Positions 22,143 through 31,885 of a stretch of DNA of 64,000 nucleotides are shown one piece after another. The position numbers and the translations under genes were made by a program. This stretch comes from Boesenbergia rotunda (Eukaryota; Streptophyta; Magnoliopsida; Zingiberales; Zingiberaceae). The stretch is taken from contig JAGFNQ010009511.1 of NCBI GenBank assembly GCA_024364735.1, forward strand, positions 1 through 64,000. The letters run 5' to 3'. The first letter of the stretch is position 1; each line of letters begins with the position of its first letter. The notes beneath the pieces were generated by a model that ran no database searches, had not been told where the DNA came from, and saw nothing but the letters and a program-made list of their open reading frames with translations.

Positions 22143-22871
22143 CTAGAATTCCTTCATCTGCTTTTGACTCAAATTTCCTTTGTTTAAAATGTAGACTTTA
22201 CATCCAAAGACTCTAAAATAATGGACTTGTGGTACCCTTCCATTCCATAGTTCAAAAAGTGTTTTTCCTAAAAACATATGTACCAACACCCGATTTTGGA
22301 TATAGCAAGCGGTGTTAACCGCTTCGGCCCAAAAATAGCTAGGAAGAGAATATGCATTAAGCATAGTCCTAGCAGCTTCTTGTAGGGCTCGGTTTTTCCT
22401 CTCAACTACTCCATTTTGTTGAGGAGTCCTTGGGCATGAAAACTCATGCTTGTACCCATTTTCAACACAAAATTGTGTGAAATTAGCGTTTTGGAACTCC
22501 CCACCATGGTCACTCCTAATTCGATTTATTTTGATGTTCTTTTCATTTTCTACCTTTTTACTAAATCCTATAAAGATCTCTAGGGTATCATCCTTATGTT
22601 TTAAGAAGTAGACCCAAGTAAACCTAGAAAAGTCATCTACTATCACTAGGCAATACTTACTCCCTACAAGTGATGGAGTACTATGACAATCAAACAAATC
22701 TATATGCAAAAGTTCTAAAGGTAAGGAAGTGGTGATTAGAGTTTTACCTTTGTGTGATGCTTTTGATTGCTTACCTTCTTGGCATGCATCACACAACTTG
22801 TTTTTCTCGTACTTGATCATTGGGAGCCCCTTCACCAACTCTTCCTTGGCCACTCTTGCAATGCTCCTCAT
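22143..22871 (-). pseudogene. Element B pol: integrase
   Basis: The zinc site (HRRLGHVN upstream, CDACQEGK) and the catalytic context HIDLFDCHS (D), VIVDDFSRFTWVYFL (D) and TPQQNGVVERKNR (E) are present, followed by ACYIQNRVLVHMFLGKTLFELW. A TAG at about 22893 splits the HHCC domain, replacing the Trp usual before HRRLGH. The C-terminal end shifts frame near 22150. Confidence 0.9.
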
Positions 22872-22895
22872 GTTGACATGTCCAAGTCTCCGGTG

Positions 22896-23312
22896 CTACA
22901 ACCACCCTTCTTCTTCTTTGGACATGAGACACTTAACAACATTGTTAGTAGCATAAGATAGATCAAGATAATATAAGTTTGCCTCTCTAAACCCTTCTAA
23001 TATGATAGTATTTGAATCACTTTGCCTTATTACACATTTCTTAGCATGAAATTCTACTTTAAAATCGGCATCACATAGTTGACTCACACTTAATAAATTA
23101 TACTTCATATCTTTGATTAAAAGTACCTTATGAATCGAAATAGTGGAAGATACCTCAATTGTGCCCCTACCAATGATCCTCAACTTTTTACTATTCCCAA
23201 AGGAGACCGTCCCTTCTCTTAGGTAGCTAATAGTAGTGAACTTGCTCACATCCCCGGTCATGTGTCTTGAGCATCCACTATCTACTATCCACAAGGTTGG
23301 GGCCTCCTTCAC
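22896..23312 (-). pseudogene. Element B pol: aspartic protease
   Basis: The copia protease is marked by LWIVDSGCSRHMTGD, followed by SFGNSKKLRIIGRGTIEV and LLSVSQLCDADFKV. It is in the same frame as gag, separated by one TAG codon (23321-23319), then V-K-V-K leads into the protease. It ends at a TAG in the GAG-pre-integrase domain. Confidence 0.9.
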
Positions 23313-23318
23313 CTTTAC

Positions 23319-24977
23319 CTAGACAACATGGAAAACATACTCTTTTGGTACCCATATTTTTGATCCATAAGCATCATTCAGAAATTTCTTAGGTACCCAT
23401 GCCTTCTTTGTGGTTCCCTTAGCCCCTAATCTCCTAGATGCACCAATCCTACCGGTGAGTGAAACAAAGGCTACCTCCTTGGTCGTAGGCCTATAACCCA
23501 ACCCGACCTTGTTATATACAACCCTTTGACTGTTTATGATCATATCTAGGTTACTAGATCCTACTTGGAATTTTCTAAGGGCCTTTGTGAGGTTATCTAC
23601 CTGTTTCCTTAATTCCCTATTTTCATTTTCAAGGTGTGAAACATGTGAAGAAGTAGAACTAGCATGCAAATCTTTAAGTTTAATAGCTTCTACTCTAAGC
23701 ATGACAATTTGTTCTTTGAGATCCTTAATTTTACCTCTAGCCTTAGCTAAGTCCATGTTCGTGCTAGAAATTATTTTCACTAAAGTAGAGGAGGGCAAGT
23801 GATATACCTCACTTACCGACGCTTCTGACTCTGATGATGAAGTGGAGGAGCTCTCATCTTCACTGCTTGAGCTTCGTTCATCATCCGATGAGTCTGAGTC
23901 ATCTTGCGCCATAATAGCGAAGTGGGAGACTTGCTCTTCTTCTTCCTCTGAAGATGAGGGATCATCCCACATTGCCTTGAGGTTGGTAGCACCCTTCTCC
24001 TTTCCCTTTGATTTCTTCTTGTCACTCTTTTTCTTCTCTTCCTTCTTGTCATCCCTTTTCTTCAATTGGGGACACTTGTTCTTCATATGTCCCTCTTGGT
24101 GACAGTTGTAGCAGATTATGTCCTTGGCCTTACCCTTACCTTTGGCCCCTTTCCTAGCATATGACTTGTTAGAAAAACATTTAAATGCATTACGAAATTT
24201 CCTTACCATGAAGGCCTCTTGGTCACTATCCATAGAGGCGCTTGACTCCTCTGAGTCCGATGACGATGAGTAGGTCACCTTCTTCTTCTCCTTCCTCCTC
24301 TTCTTCTCCTTTTCTGCAACAAAAGCAATACCTTTCTCTTTGGCCGAAATGTTAGCTTGCTCGTGCAGTTCAAATTCACAAAATAAATCGTCTAATTTGA
24401 CTAAAGATAAATCCCTCGATACCTTGTAAGCATCAACCATGGATGCCCACAGGGTGGTTCTCGGGAAGGCTTGTAAAACATACCTGACCATGTCCCGGTT
24501 TTTGATTTTCTCTCCAATTACATGGAGCTCGTTGATCACTTCCTTTACCCTTCCATGCAGCTGGCTGACGGTCTCGTTGCTCTTCATGGAAAGGGATTGC
24601 AGTTGGGCCACCAACAAGTCCTTCTTGGCTCTTCTGGACTCGTTTGACCCCTCGTTCAGTTCAACTAACTTGTCCCATAGGTCATTGGCGCTCTTGAACG
24701 GCCCCACCTTGTTTAGTTGCTCCTTCGAAAGCCCGCATTGCAATGTGGTGATGGCCTTGGCATTTGACTGCGCCCTCTTCATCACCTCCTTAGACCATGA
24801 TCTCATAGGTGTTGGGTCTCCCCTTTCATCGACGGGCACCTCGAAGCCATCTGCAACACTTATCCAAGTTTCAATATCATTCATGAGGCAGTATTGCATC
24901 CTACCTTTCCAGTACGTGAAATCATTTCCGTCGAAGAATGGTGGTCGTGCAGTGGAGTATCCCTCTTGAAACGCCAT
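23319..24977 (-). CDS. Element B gag (Sirevirus type)
   Basis: A 552-residue intact frame from the ATG at 24977 (MAFQEGYSTARPPFFDG...). The capsid part (W...M motif LWDKLVELNEG, FPRTTLWASMVDAYKVSRDLSLVKLDDLF) is followed by a basic/serine-rich stretch, a CCHC zinc knuckle (CYNCHQEGHMKNKC), acidic serine clusters, and a leucine-zipper-like coiled coil (LENENRELRKQVDNLTKALRKF) ending in SSNLDMI. The long coiled-coil C-terminus is typical of Sirevirus Gag. An upstream extension of the frame to 25076 has no ATG context better than this one. Elements F, G and H encode relatives. A TAG separates it from pol in the same frame. Confidence 0.9.
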   Translation of the reverse strand: MAFQEGYSTARPPFFDGNDFTYWKGRMQYCLMNDIETWISVADGFEVPVDERGDPTPMRSWSKEVMKRAQSNAKAITTLQCGLSKEQLNKVGPFKSANDLWDKLVELNEGSNESRRAKKDLLVAQLQSLSMKSNETVSQLHGRVKEVINELHVIGEKIKNRDMVRYVLQAFPRTTLWASMVDAYKVSRDLSLVKLDDLFCEFELHEQANISAKEKGIAFVAEKEKKRRKEKKKVTYSSSSDSEESSASMDSDQEAFMVRKFRNAFKCFSNKSYARKGAKGKGKAKDIICYNCHQEGHMKNKCPQLKKRDDKKEEKKKSDKKKSKGKEKGATNLKAMWDDPSSSEEEEEQVSHFAIMAQDDSDSSDDERSSSSEDESSSTSSSESEASVSEVYHLPSSTLVKIISSTNMDLAKARGKIKDLKEQIVMLRVEAIKLKDLHASSTSSHVSHLENENRELRKQVDNLTKALRKFQVGSSNLDMIINSQRVVYNKVGLGYRPTTKEVAFVSLTGRIGASRRLGAKGTTKKAWVPKKFLNDAYGSKIWVPKEYVFHVV

Positions 24978-25017
24978 ACAATTGCTCCGGTTGACTGTTA
25001 GATCTTCCGAAACGCAC

Positions 25018-25032
25018 CGGCTCTGATACCAA
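25018..25032 (-). other. Primer binding site of element B (tRNA-iMet)
   Basis: The minus strand reads TTGGTATCAGAGCCG, a perfect initiator tRNA-Met complement, directly inside the 5' LTR. Confidence 0.92.
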
Positions 25033-25384
25033 CTGAAGGATCGTCTAAGGCGTGCAGAGGGGGGGGGTGAATGCACTTTCTCGGATCGTTTAGATCTCTA
25101 TAGAATCGTTAGCGCAGCGGAAATAATATGCAAAGGAAATTATACAATTCTAACACAAAATATTTTACTTGGTATCCACCCTGATGGGTGACTAATCCAA
25201 GGATCCACGCCGCGAGCACCACTTTCACTATGAAAACCTCCTTTAGGTGGAGAATCCTTTACAACGGCGATCTTCCTCTTTACAGAATAGAGTAGAATGA
25301 GTGTGAGGAAGCAAAAACACTTTTCAGTTGGGCAGCACTTCGTTACTGTACGGAATCGTACCGTGCACGTGTAACGAGGAGCTC

Positions 25385-25392
25385 CTTTTATA
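25385..25392 (-). promoter_or_regulatory. TATA box of element B LTR
   Basis: The minus strand reads TATAAAAG. The first palindrome pair (25432-25460) lies about 40 bp upstream on the minus strand. Confidence 0.7.
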
Positions 25393-25431
25393 GGTGAAAA
25401 TGACAGACTCGCTGTCTGTCCAGCCCCGCAC

Positions 25432-25668
25432 CAGTCGATTGCCCCAATGGCAGTCGACTGGCCCAGCATTAATTGTTGTCCAACGGCTAGCTAATGTCTA
25501 GCCAACGGCTAGCTAACGGCTAGCCAACAGCTAGCCAACAGCTAGTTTCGAGGGTATACCAGTCGACTGCCCCAAGGCCAGTCGACTGGTCTGAAGCTAC
25601 GGACTTTCTGTGGGTTTTGCAAGTCGACTGTCGCAGGGCCAGTCGACTGCCGCAGGGCCAGTCGACTG
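25432..25668. repeat. CAGTCGACTG palindromes at 19-bp step, with GCTAGC cluster
   Basis: Palindrome starts are 25432 and 25451; 25560 and 25579; 25621, 25640 and 25659: within each group the step is exactly 19 bp. Between the groups, 25484-25546 holds six CAACGGCTAGC-like units containing the palindrome GCTAGC or its half. A further pair at 9487 and 9506 in the 3' untranslated region has the same 19-bp step. Confidence 0.88.
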
Positions 25669-26040
25669 CCCTGCCTCACAGTTCAGCTCTAGCCACTCCG
25701 GACTTTCTCCTTCGCGTGTGCCTTCAGGTCTGCTCCCTTGGTTCACCCCTTGATGTCCTCTTCCTCTGGCTATCGTCCCTCGGATGCGCACGCAAGCCTT
25801 CCCTTGGCTTGCCTCCATGCCACCCTTCACGTGTGCCCTTGAAGTCCACTTCTCGTCTTGCCCTTGGAGCTCTCCTCCCTCGGCTCTCGTCCCTTGGATA
25901 TGTCCACCAAGTGTGATTCTCCAAGTCCTGCAAACTCAATCACACATATCAAATACAACATAACACTCTAACTTTAAACCTATTCGTCCACACATCAAAA
26001 CCATGATCTTCCAATCATTTAAGGGCCGATTGACTCAACA

Positions 26041-26522
26041 CCCACCGCCACTTCAGAGGCACTAATCAGCGCCTTTGCTCAAGGCTTATAAGAAGGAGAG
26101 TTCTTCTGGTCACTGATCCGAAAACCTCCAAAGGACTTTGAATGCCTCCTGGGTAAGGCTACTAAGTATGTTGATGTGGAAGAAGCACAAGCCGCTCGAC
26201 GATGGGAGGTCGGACCCGAACAGTGACCCCTTATCCTCAGAGGACCGCACCTCCTAGCGGACCCCTCAAAAGTCCTCGAGCCATGGGACACAGACTCAGA
26301 GCTGAGTGTGGTATAGTTCAACAGGTGGCCCAGGGATGCCTCTCTACCAGATGACAACCCTATTGTTCCTTCTACAACAGCCACACCCATGACCTTCAAG
26401 ACTGTTGGCAAGCTGGTCGTGTGCAAACTCGTCCTGGCTGAGGAACCCCTAGAGGAGCTCACCAAGGAGGGGCCCGAGGTCGAGGGAGAGCGCAACCAAA
26501 TCGACAAGACCCTAATGCTCAA
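26041..26522 (+). pseudogene. Element D gag, C-terminal remnant
   Basis: The translation reads SEALISAFAQGL, stop, EGEFFWSLIRKPPKDFE and KATKYVDVEEAQAARR, the familiar Tat gag end (fraction before the nucleocapsid). Stops at about 26090 and 26226 break it. B inserted here; the flanking bases CCCAC (26041-26045) should be one half of its target duplication. The minus-strand open frame at 26079-26840 is a shadow. Confidence 0.8.
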
Positions 26523-27266
26523 GTGACCACCCCTGCAACACAGCAACTGTTCCCGACACCCAGCTCCCCTAGGCAGGGAGACGCGAATGAAGAGCAGGCT
26601 AATCAGCAGAACGCTGTGCATGGGTCCATCAATGTTATCTCTGGTGGCCCTACCTATGGAGATTCCAACCGAGCTAGAAAGTCCCAAGTACGATGTCTGG
26701 AGATCCATCAAGTGGGTAGCGGCTTTGCTCAAGCCCGAGGACCGCAGATTAGTTTTGGCCCTCATGACTTGCAGGGTGTGGAAGTTCCCCATGACGATGC
26801 GCTGGTCATTATGGCAGTCATAGCAAATTATCAGGTTCACCGGACCATTGTGGATACTGGAAGTTCAGTCAACATTCTCTATAAGAAGGCATTTGAAGAA
26901 CTGCAAATTGAAGCCAGCGAGTTACAGCCCGTTACCACACCTCTTTGTGGGTTCACAGGAAATGAAGTTCAGCCAATAGGCTAGATCAAACTAGCCATAT
27001 CACTCGGAGAGGAGCCCTTGAGAAGGACCCGATGGTCAACTTTTCTGATAGTGGATGCACCCTCTGCCTATAACGTCATCCTGGGTAGACCCGCGCTTAA
27101 TGAGTTCAGAGCGGTGGCATCAACCTTCTACTTGAAGGTGAAGTTTCCAGTGGGTGACCAAGTGGGAGAAGTCAGGGGGGATCAAAAAATGGCGCGCCGT
27201 TGCTATGTTGATGATGTGCGAACGGAGGTGAGGAAGGCATTCCGAGCCCCCCCCCCCCCCAGCTAG
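26523..27266 (+). pseudogene. Element D pol: aspartic protease
   Basis: The active site RTIVDTGSSVNILY and the second strand motif SAYNVILGRPALNEF lie in one frame, interrupted by a TAG at 26982-26984. The conserved linker (HDDALVIMAVIANYQVHR before, RRTRWSTFLIVD after) fits gypsy proteases. After 27266 a 14-base C tract shifts the frame into the reverse transcriptase. Confidence 0.87.
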
Positions 27267-27279
27267 TTGCAACATGGTG

Positions 27280-28473
27280 CAACCCTCTCCCTGGGCTGAG
27301 TTAAGAGAAGAGAAAGAAGAGATCCAGCTCTTGCCTGACCAAGAAGAGACTAGGATAAAGATAGCTCTAGGGTTGTCGACTGACCTCAAGCAGCGGTTAG
27401 TAAAATGCTTAACTGAGAATCAGGACGTGTTTGCCTGGTCGCAGTGAGATCTGAAAGGAGTCAGGCCAAAGGTCATGGAGCATAAGCTACATGTCTATCC
27501 TGATGTCAGACTTGTGAAGCAGAGGAAGAGGGACTTCAGTTCCGACTAGAACAAGATCATTCAAGTAGAAGTAGAGAGACTCCTGGAGGCAGAACACATC
27601 CGGGAGGTGCAGTTCCTGGCCTGGCTGTCAAATGTGGTGATAGTGTCTAAGCCAGAGAACAAGTGGAGGGTCTGCATTGATTTCATAGACATTAACAAGG
27701 CTTGCCCCAAAGATTGTTACCCCCTCCCCCGAATTGATCAGATGGTAGACTCCACTACAGGGAGTGAGCTCATCTGCATGTTGGATGCCTACCAAGGGTA
27801 TCATCAAGTGCCGCTGTCTCCCAATGATCAGGAGAAAGTTAGCTTCATCACAGCTGAGGGCACCTATTGCTATACAGTCATGCCCTTTGGACTCAAGAAT
27901 GTGAGAGCTACCTACCAAAGGCTGATGAACAAGGTATTCAAAGAGCAGCTCGGGAGGAACATTGAAGTGTATATAGATGATATCCTCATCAAGTTCCTCA
28001 AGGCAGCAGACCTAGTGGCCGATGTAGAGGAGACCTGCTGCACTCTCAGAAGGTATGACCTTAAGCTCAACCCAGCTAAATGTTTGTTCGGGGCCAAGAG
28101 CGGAAAATTCCTAGGCTACATTCTGACAAAGCGGGGGATAGAAGCTAACCCTAGCAAGGTAAAGGCTTTGCTGGACATGCCGCCACCCAGGAACCTGAAG
28201 GAAGTACAATGCCTGACTGGAAGAATCACAACCCTCTCTTGCTTCATCTCTCGGTCGGCTGATCGGAGTCTTCCCTTCTTCAAAATTCTACGCAAGGCTA
28301 CCAAGTTTCAGTGGGACGCTGAATGTGATCAAGCTTTCGAAGAATTGAAGTCTTACTTGGTCAGCTTACCAGTCTTGGCCAAACCTGAGGAAGGAGAGGT
28401 GCTATATGTATATCTATCAGCTACTGAGGGAGCTGTGAGTGCTGTACTTGTAAAACAGAAGGAGGCTGAGTAG
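27280..28473 (+). pseudogene. Element D pol: reverse transcriptase
   Basis: The frame begins with LKQRLVKCLTENQDVFAWS and continues through NKWRVCIDFIDINKACPKDCYPLP, DAYQGYHQV, YTVMPFGLKN, the catalytic EVYIDDILIK and the thumb LGYILTKRGIEANPSKV. Stops at about 27446, 27548 and 28471 lie in the same frame. These are classical gypsy motifs. The connection to RNase H is in frame. Confidence 0.9.
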
Positions 28474-29502
28474 CAACTCATCTATTTCTTTGGGCACTTA
28501 CTTAAGGAAGCCGAGTGTAGGTATAACACACATGAGAAATTAGCCTATACACTTGTGTTGATGGCTCGGCGCTTGCGCCCTTACTTCTTGGCCCATCCTA
28601 TCCGAGTGCTAACTAATAGCACACTCGGGAAAGTGTTAGCTAATCCAGAGGCCTCCGGATGGATGATTAAATGGACTACAGAGTTGAGTGAGTATCATAT
28701 CCAGTATTTATCCCGGACGACCATCAAGGCCCATGCACTCGCTGGCTTTCTCAGCGAGCTTCATATAGAAGGGGAAGAGGAAACATGGAAGGTCTATGTG
28801 GATGGTTTGGCCACTCGGGCGGAGAGTGGCATTGGGATCTTGCTAATTTCTCCAAAGGGAGATCATCTTCATCTAGCTGTGCGATTGGAGTATCGGGCGA
28901 CCAACAATCAAGCAAAGTATGAAGCTCTCCTGGCCGGGTTGCAAGCCGCTAAACATGTAGGAGCTACTTGGGTCATGCTACACTCTGACTCCCAATTAGT
29001 GACTCGTCAATTAGCTGGGCAGTTCGAAGTAAATGATGAAAAGTTGCAAACTTATGTGGATGCTTATAAACAGCTGAAAACTGAGTTCCAAGAGGTTCAG
29101 ATATTACAGATCCCTCGAGGAGACAATCTTAAGGCTGATGAGTTAGCTAAGTTGGCCAGTGTTGTCACTCCCTGTGCCTTCACTCAACCCTCACCCCAGA
29201 TCATGTTTGTGGCTCAGGTTGAAAGAGAAATGGAGAGGGAGGTAGAAGGAGACTGGAGGGCTCAACTCACAGCCTATTTACAGGATGGGGCTCTCCCTGC
29301 TCACCCCGAGCAGGCTCGTCTACTGAAGAAGAGGGTAGCTCGATTCACTCTGATTGGGGATACTCTCTACAAGCGGGCTTTCTCTCGGCCACTACTCAGA
29401 TGTTTAAAAGCAGAGGATGCAGACTATGTACTAAGAGAGATACACTTGGGATCTTGCAGAAACCACTCAGGGGTCGGTCAATGGCGCGGAAGATCCTGCT
29501 AG
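28474..29502 (+). pseudogene. Element D pol: RNase H and second (plant-type) RNase H
   Basis: The first RNase H reads HLLKEAECRYNTHEKLAYTLVLMARRLRPYF up to ARTTIKAHALAGFLSEL. The second domain, about residues 75-215 of the open frame from 28555, has VYVDGLATRAESGIGILL (D), NNQAKYEALLAGL (E), HSDSQLVTRQL (D) and GDNLKADELAKLA, as in the extra RNase H typical of Tat elements. The first catalytic Asp motif is D-G instead of D-G-A-S. At about 29470 the frame shifts before integrase. Confidence 0.87.
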
Positions 29503-30482
29503 TAGGGTATTTTTGGCCAACACTCCAGAAGGATGCCCATCAGATGGTAGCCTCCTGTCTCTCCTGTCAGAAACACCAGAGCCTGTCTCATCGGTCGGTC
29601 GAGGCTTTGAGGGCATCCACCGTGTCATGCCCCTTTGATCAGTGGGGCATGGATATAGTGGGACCCTTCCCCCTTGCAATAGCTCAGAAAAAGTTCTTGT
29701 TGGTTGCTGTAGACTATTTCTCCAAGTGGATCAAAGCGGAGGCTCTGGCTCGGATTACCGTGCAGGTAGTAATTAAATTTTTGTGGCAAAACATCTTATG
29801 TCGGTATGACATACCACATAAGCTAGTTTCAGACAACGGTCGGCAGTTCCAAGGTCGAAAGATACAAGAATGGTGTGAAGCCTATGGGATCAAGCAAGCA
29901 TTCACCTCAGTGCCTTATCCCCAAAGCAACGACCAAGTAGAGGTTGCCAATAGAGAGATCTTGAAGGGGCTCAGGGCTAAGTTGGACCATGTGGGTGGTA
30001 CCTGGGTGGATGAATTGCCTAGTATTCTCTGGGCTCTTCGAACCACCCCCAAAGAAGGCTTAGGCTGTACTCCGTTCCAGTTGGTATATGGTAGCGAGGC
30101 TGTAGTTCCAATGGAGGTGGGATGTGAGTCTGACAGAAGACGCCTATATGGGGAGGACAATACAGAAAGGAGGCGCTTGGAGTTGGATTTGATCGAGGAG
30201 ATTTGGGATAGGGCGGCAGTTCGCATGGCTACTTACAGACAGAGAATGCAGCGTAGATATAACCAGAGGGTAATACCCAAGAGTTTCCAAGTGGGCGATC
30301 GAGTATGGAAGAGGGTCAAGCGAGTAGGGGAAGTTGGAAAGCTGGAACCACAATGGGGAGGGCCTTTCCTGGTGATCGAGAAGTTGGGGTTGGGAGACTA
30401 TTATTTGCAAGATGTTCAAGGAAAGAAGCTGGGAAGGCCTTGGAGCGCAACACACTTGAAATTGTATCATGAGGAAAGTTGA
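29400..30482 (+). CDS. Element D pol: integrase
   Basis: A 1.08-kb open frame holds the zinc domain end (CLSCQKHQ), the catalytic residues in WGMDIVGPFP (D), KLVSDNGRQF (D) and YPQSNDQVEVANREIL (E), and the C-terminal GDRVWKRVKRVGEVGKLEPQWGGPF (GPY/F-like module). The expected NGQVE motif reads NDQVE, a change next to the catalytic Glu. It is otherwise intact to its stop after HLKLYHEES and overlaps the end of the RNase H frame by a frameshift. Confidence 0.88.
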   Translation: MFKSRGCRLCTKRDTLGILQKPLRGRSMARKILLVGYFWPTLQKDAHQMVASCLSCQKHQSLSHRSVEALRASTVSCPFDQWGMDIVGPFPLAIAQKKFLLVAVDYFSKWIKAEALARITVQVVIKFLWQNILCRYDIPHKLVSDNGRQFQGRKIQEWCEAYGIKQAFTSVPYPQSNDQVEVANREILKGLRAKLDHVGGTWVDELPSILWALRTTPKEGLGCTPFQLVYGSEAVVPMEVGCESDRRRLYGEDNTERRRLELDLIEEIWDRAAVRMATYRQRMQRRYNQRVIPKSFQVGDRVWKRVKRVGEVGKLEPQWGGPFLVIEKLGLGDYYLQDVQGKKLGRPWSATHLKLYHEES

Positions 30483-30530
30483 ATTAAGTGACCCCTATAA
30501 TTGTATCACATTATGATAGTAAAACTCAGG

Positions 30531-31441
30531 GTATCCGACAGGCATATAACTCAGACTCTCGCTCAGGCGAGTTATAAGTGGGCATGCTCCCACGTACCCA
30601 CCGGACTCGATGCCGATCGAGCGTGGCGCTCTACGTTCGGTCGGGCCCGGTCGGCCGTGGCACTCAACGTTCGGTCGGGTAAACCAGATGGTGTCCAGAA
30701 TCTTGCTCTTGCAAGTTATAAGTGGGCATGCTCCCATGCACCCACCGAACTTGGTGCCGATCGAGCTTGGCGCTCCACGTTCAGTCGGGCCCGGTCGGGC
30801 ATCACGCTCCACGTTCGGTCGGGTAAACCAAATGGTGTCCAGACTCTTGCTCTTGCAAGTCATAAGTGAGCATGCTCCCACACACCCACCAGACTCGATG
30901 CCGATCGAGTGTGGCGCTCTACGTTCGGTTGGGCCTGGTCGGGCGTGGCGCTCCACGTTCGGTCGGGTAAACCAGACGGTGTCCAGACTCTTGCTCTTGC
31001 AAGTTATAAGTGGGCATGCTCTCACGCACCCACCAGATTCGGTGCCGATCGAGCATGGCGCTCCACGTTCGGTCGGGCCCGGTCGGGCGTGGCGCTCCAC
31101 GTTCGGTCGGGTAAATCAGACGGTGTCCAGACTCTTGCTCTTGCAAGTTATAAGTGGGCATGCTCCTATGCACTCACCCGACTCGGTGTCGATCAAGCAT
31201 GGCGCTCCATGTTCGGTCGTGCCCGGTCGGGCGTGGCGCTCCACGTTCTGTCGGGTAAACCAGACGGTGTCCAGACTCTTGCTCTTGCAAGATATAAGTG
31301 GGCATGCTCCCACGCACCCACCGAACTGGGTGCCGATCGAGCATGGTGCTCCACGTTCGGTCGGGCCCGGTCAGGCGTGGCGCTCCACGCTCGATCGGGT
31401 AAGCCAGACGATGTCCAGACTATTGCTAAGGCGAGTTATAA
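30531..31441. repeat. 144-bp tandem array downstream of element D integrase
   Basis: The marker GTGTCC (last copy ATGTCC) recurs at 30691, 30835, 30979, 31123, 31267 and 31411, a step of exactly 144 bp, for about 6.3 units. Each unit contains GCTCTTGCAAG, GTGGGCATGCTCCCA and two copies of GGCGCTCCACGTTCGGTCGGG. Since 144 is a multiple of three, long open frames run on both strands (30610-31461 plus, 30495-31100 minus); these are by-products of periodicity. Confidence 0.93.
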
Positions 31442-31659
31442 GTGATCAGATTCTTGTTTAGGCAGTGGCTCAAGTTGGCATGGTTTGAGTAGTCAACCCA
31501 GATAATCAATCCGGCTTCGTGCAAATATCAAAAAAGTCTTGAAGAGGCTAGATAAGCGAAAGTCAAGTCTTAAAAGAATATAAGTCTTAAGAAGAGTAAG
31601 TCCTTTTATAGGACCCATCAGCAAGGTCATAAAATTCAATTAGCTAAGAAGATGGGTGA

Positions 31660-31885
31660 CAAAATTCCGAGTCAGGGTTCTGGCCCGACCGAGTGAAAAT
31701 GTCGAGTCAGGGTTCCAGCCCCGACCGAGTGAAAATGCCGAGTCAGGGTTCCAGCCCGACCCAGTGAAAATGCTGAGTCAAGGTTCCGGGTCAAGCGAGA
31801 ATTCCGAGTCAGGGGTTCGACCTGACCGAGTGAGAATTCCGAGTCAGGGTATCGACCTGGCCGAGCGAACGAGCTCGAGTCAGTA
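31660..31885. repeat. About 36-bp diverged tandem array in element D
   Basis: Six or so units read GAGTCAGGGTTCCAGCCCGACC then GAGTGAAAATGCC, with growing divergence to the right. They lie between the 144-bp array and the antisense gene. The stretches on either side (31442-31659 and 31886-32341) show no gene; the latter is the likely 3' region of the antisense gene. Confidence 0.75.

Larger units (their letters stand above)
8956..26040 (-). mobile_element. Element B: Sirevirus (Ty1/copia), split by element C and interrupted by A
   Basis: The minus-strand order is 5' LTR (25034-26040), primer site, a long gag with zinc knuckle and coiled coil, protease, integrase, [element C], reverse transcriptase, RNase H, 3' untranslated region, polypurine tract, and the first 79 bp of the 3' LTR (8956-9034); the remainder of the 3' LTR lies beyond element A. 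The long acidic coiled-coil gag ending in a SSNLDMI..QR-type motif and the several GGGGGAG tracts are Sirevirus traits. At least four in-frame stops and one frameshift show decay. The 5' LTR end at 26040 interrupts the gag of gypsy element D. Confidence 0.88.
25034..26040 (-). repeat. 5' LTR of element B
   Basis: A 1007-bp LTR in minus orientation, from TGTTGAGTCAATCGG (at 26040) to CGATCCTTCA (at 25034). Upstream of its TATA box lie CAGTCGACTG palindromes at a 19-bp step and a run of GCTAGC-containing units. Open frames at 25140-25939 in this LTR are not genes. Confidence 0.9.

Noticed and set aside
23813..24052. Minus-strand frame rich in Arg/Lys inside B gag
   Set aside because: It is a shifted reading of the Lys/Ser-rich part of gag.
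26079..26840. Minus-strand open frame of 253 codons
   Set aside because: It lies antisense to gypsy gag/protease, has no domain, and disagrees with the clear plus-strand reading.
27252..27265. C14 tract as regulatory element
   Set aside because: It sits in the protease/reverse transcriptase junction of a decayed gypsy pol and most likely is a slippage site that caused the frameshift.
30495..31461. Long overlapping open frames on both strands (about 283 and 201 codons)
   Set aside because: They come from the 144-bp tandem array, whose period is a multiple of three; there is no domain and the peptide merely repeats.
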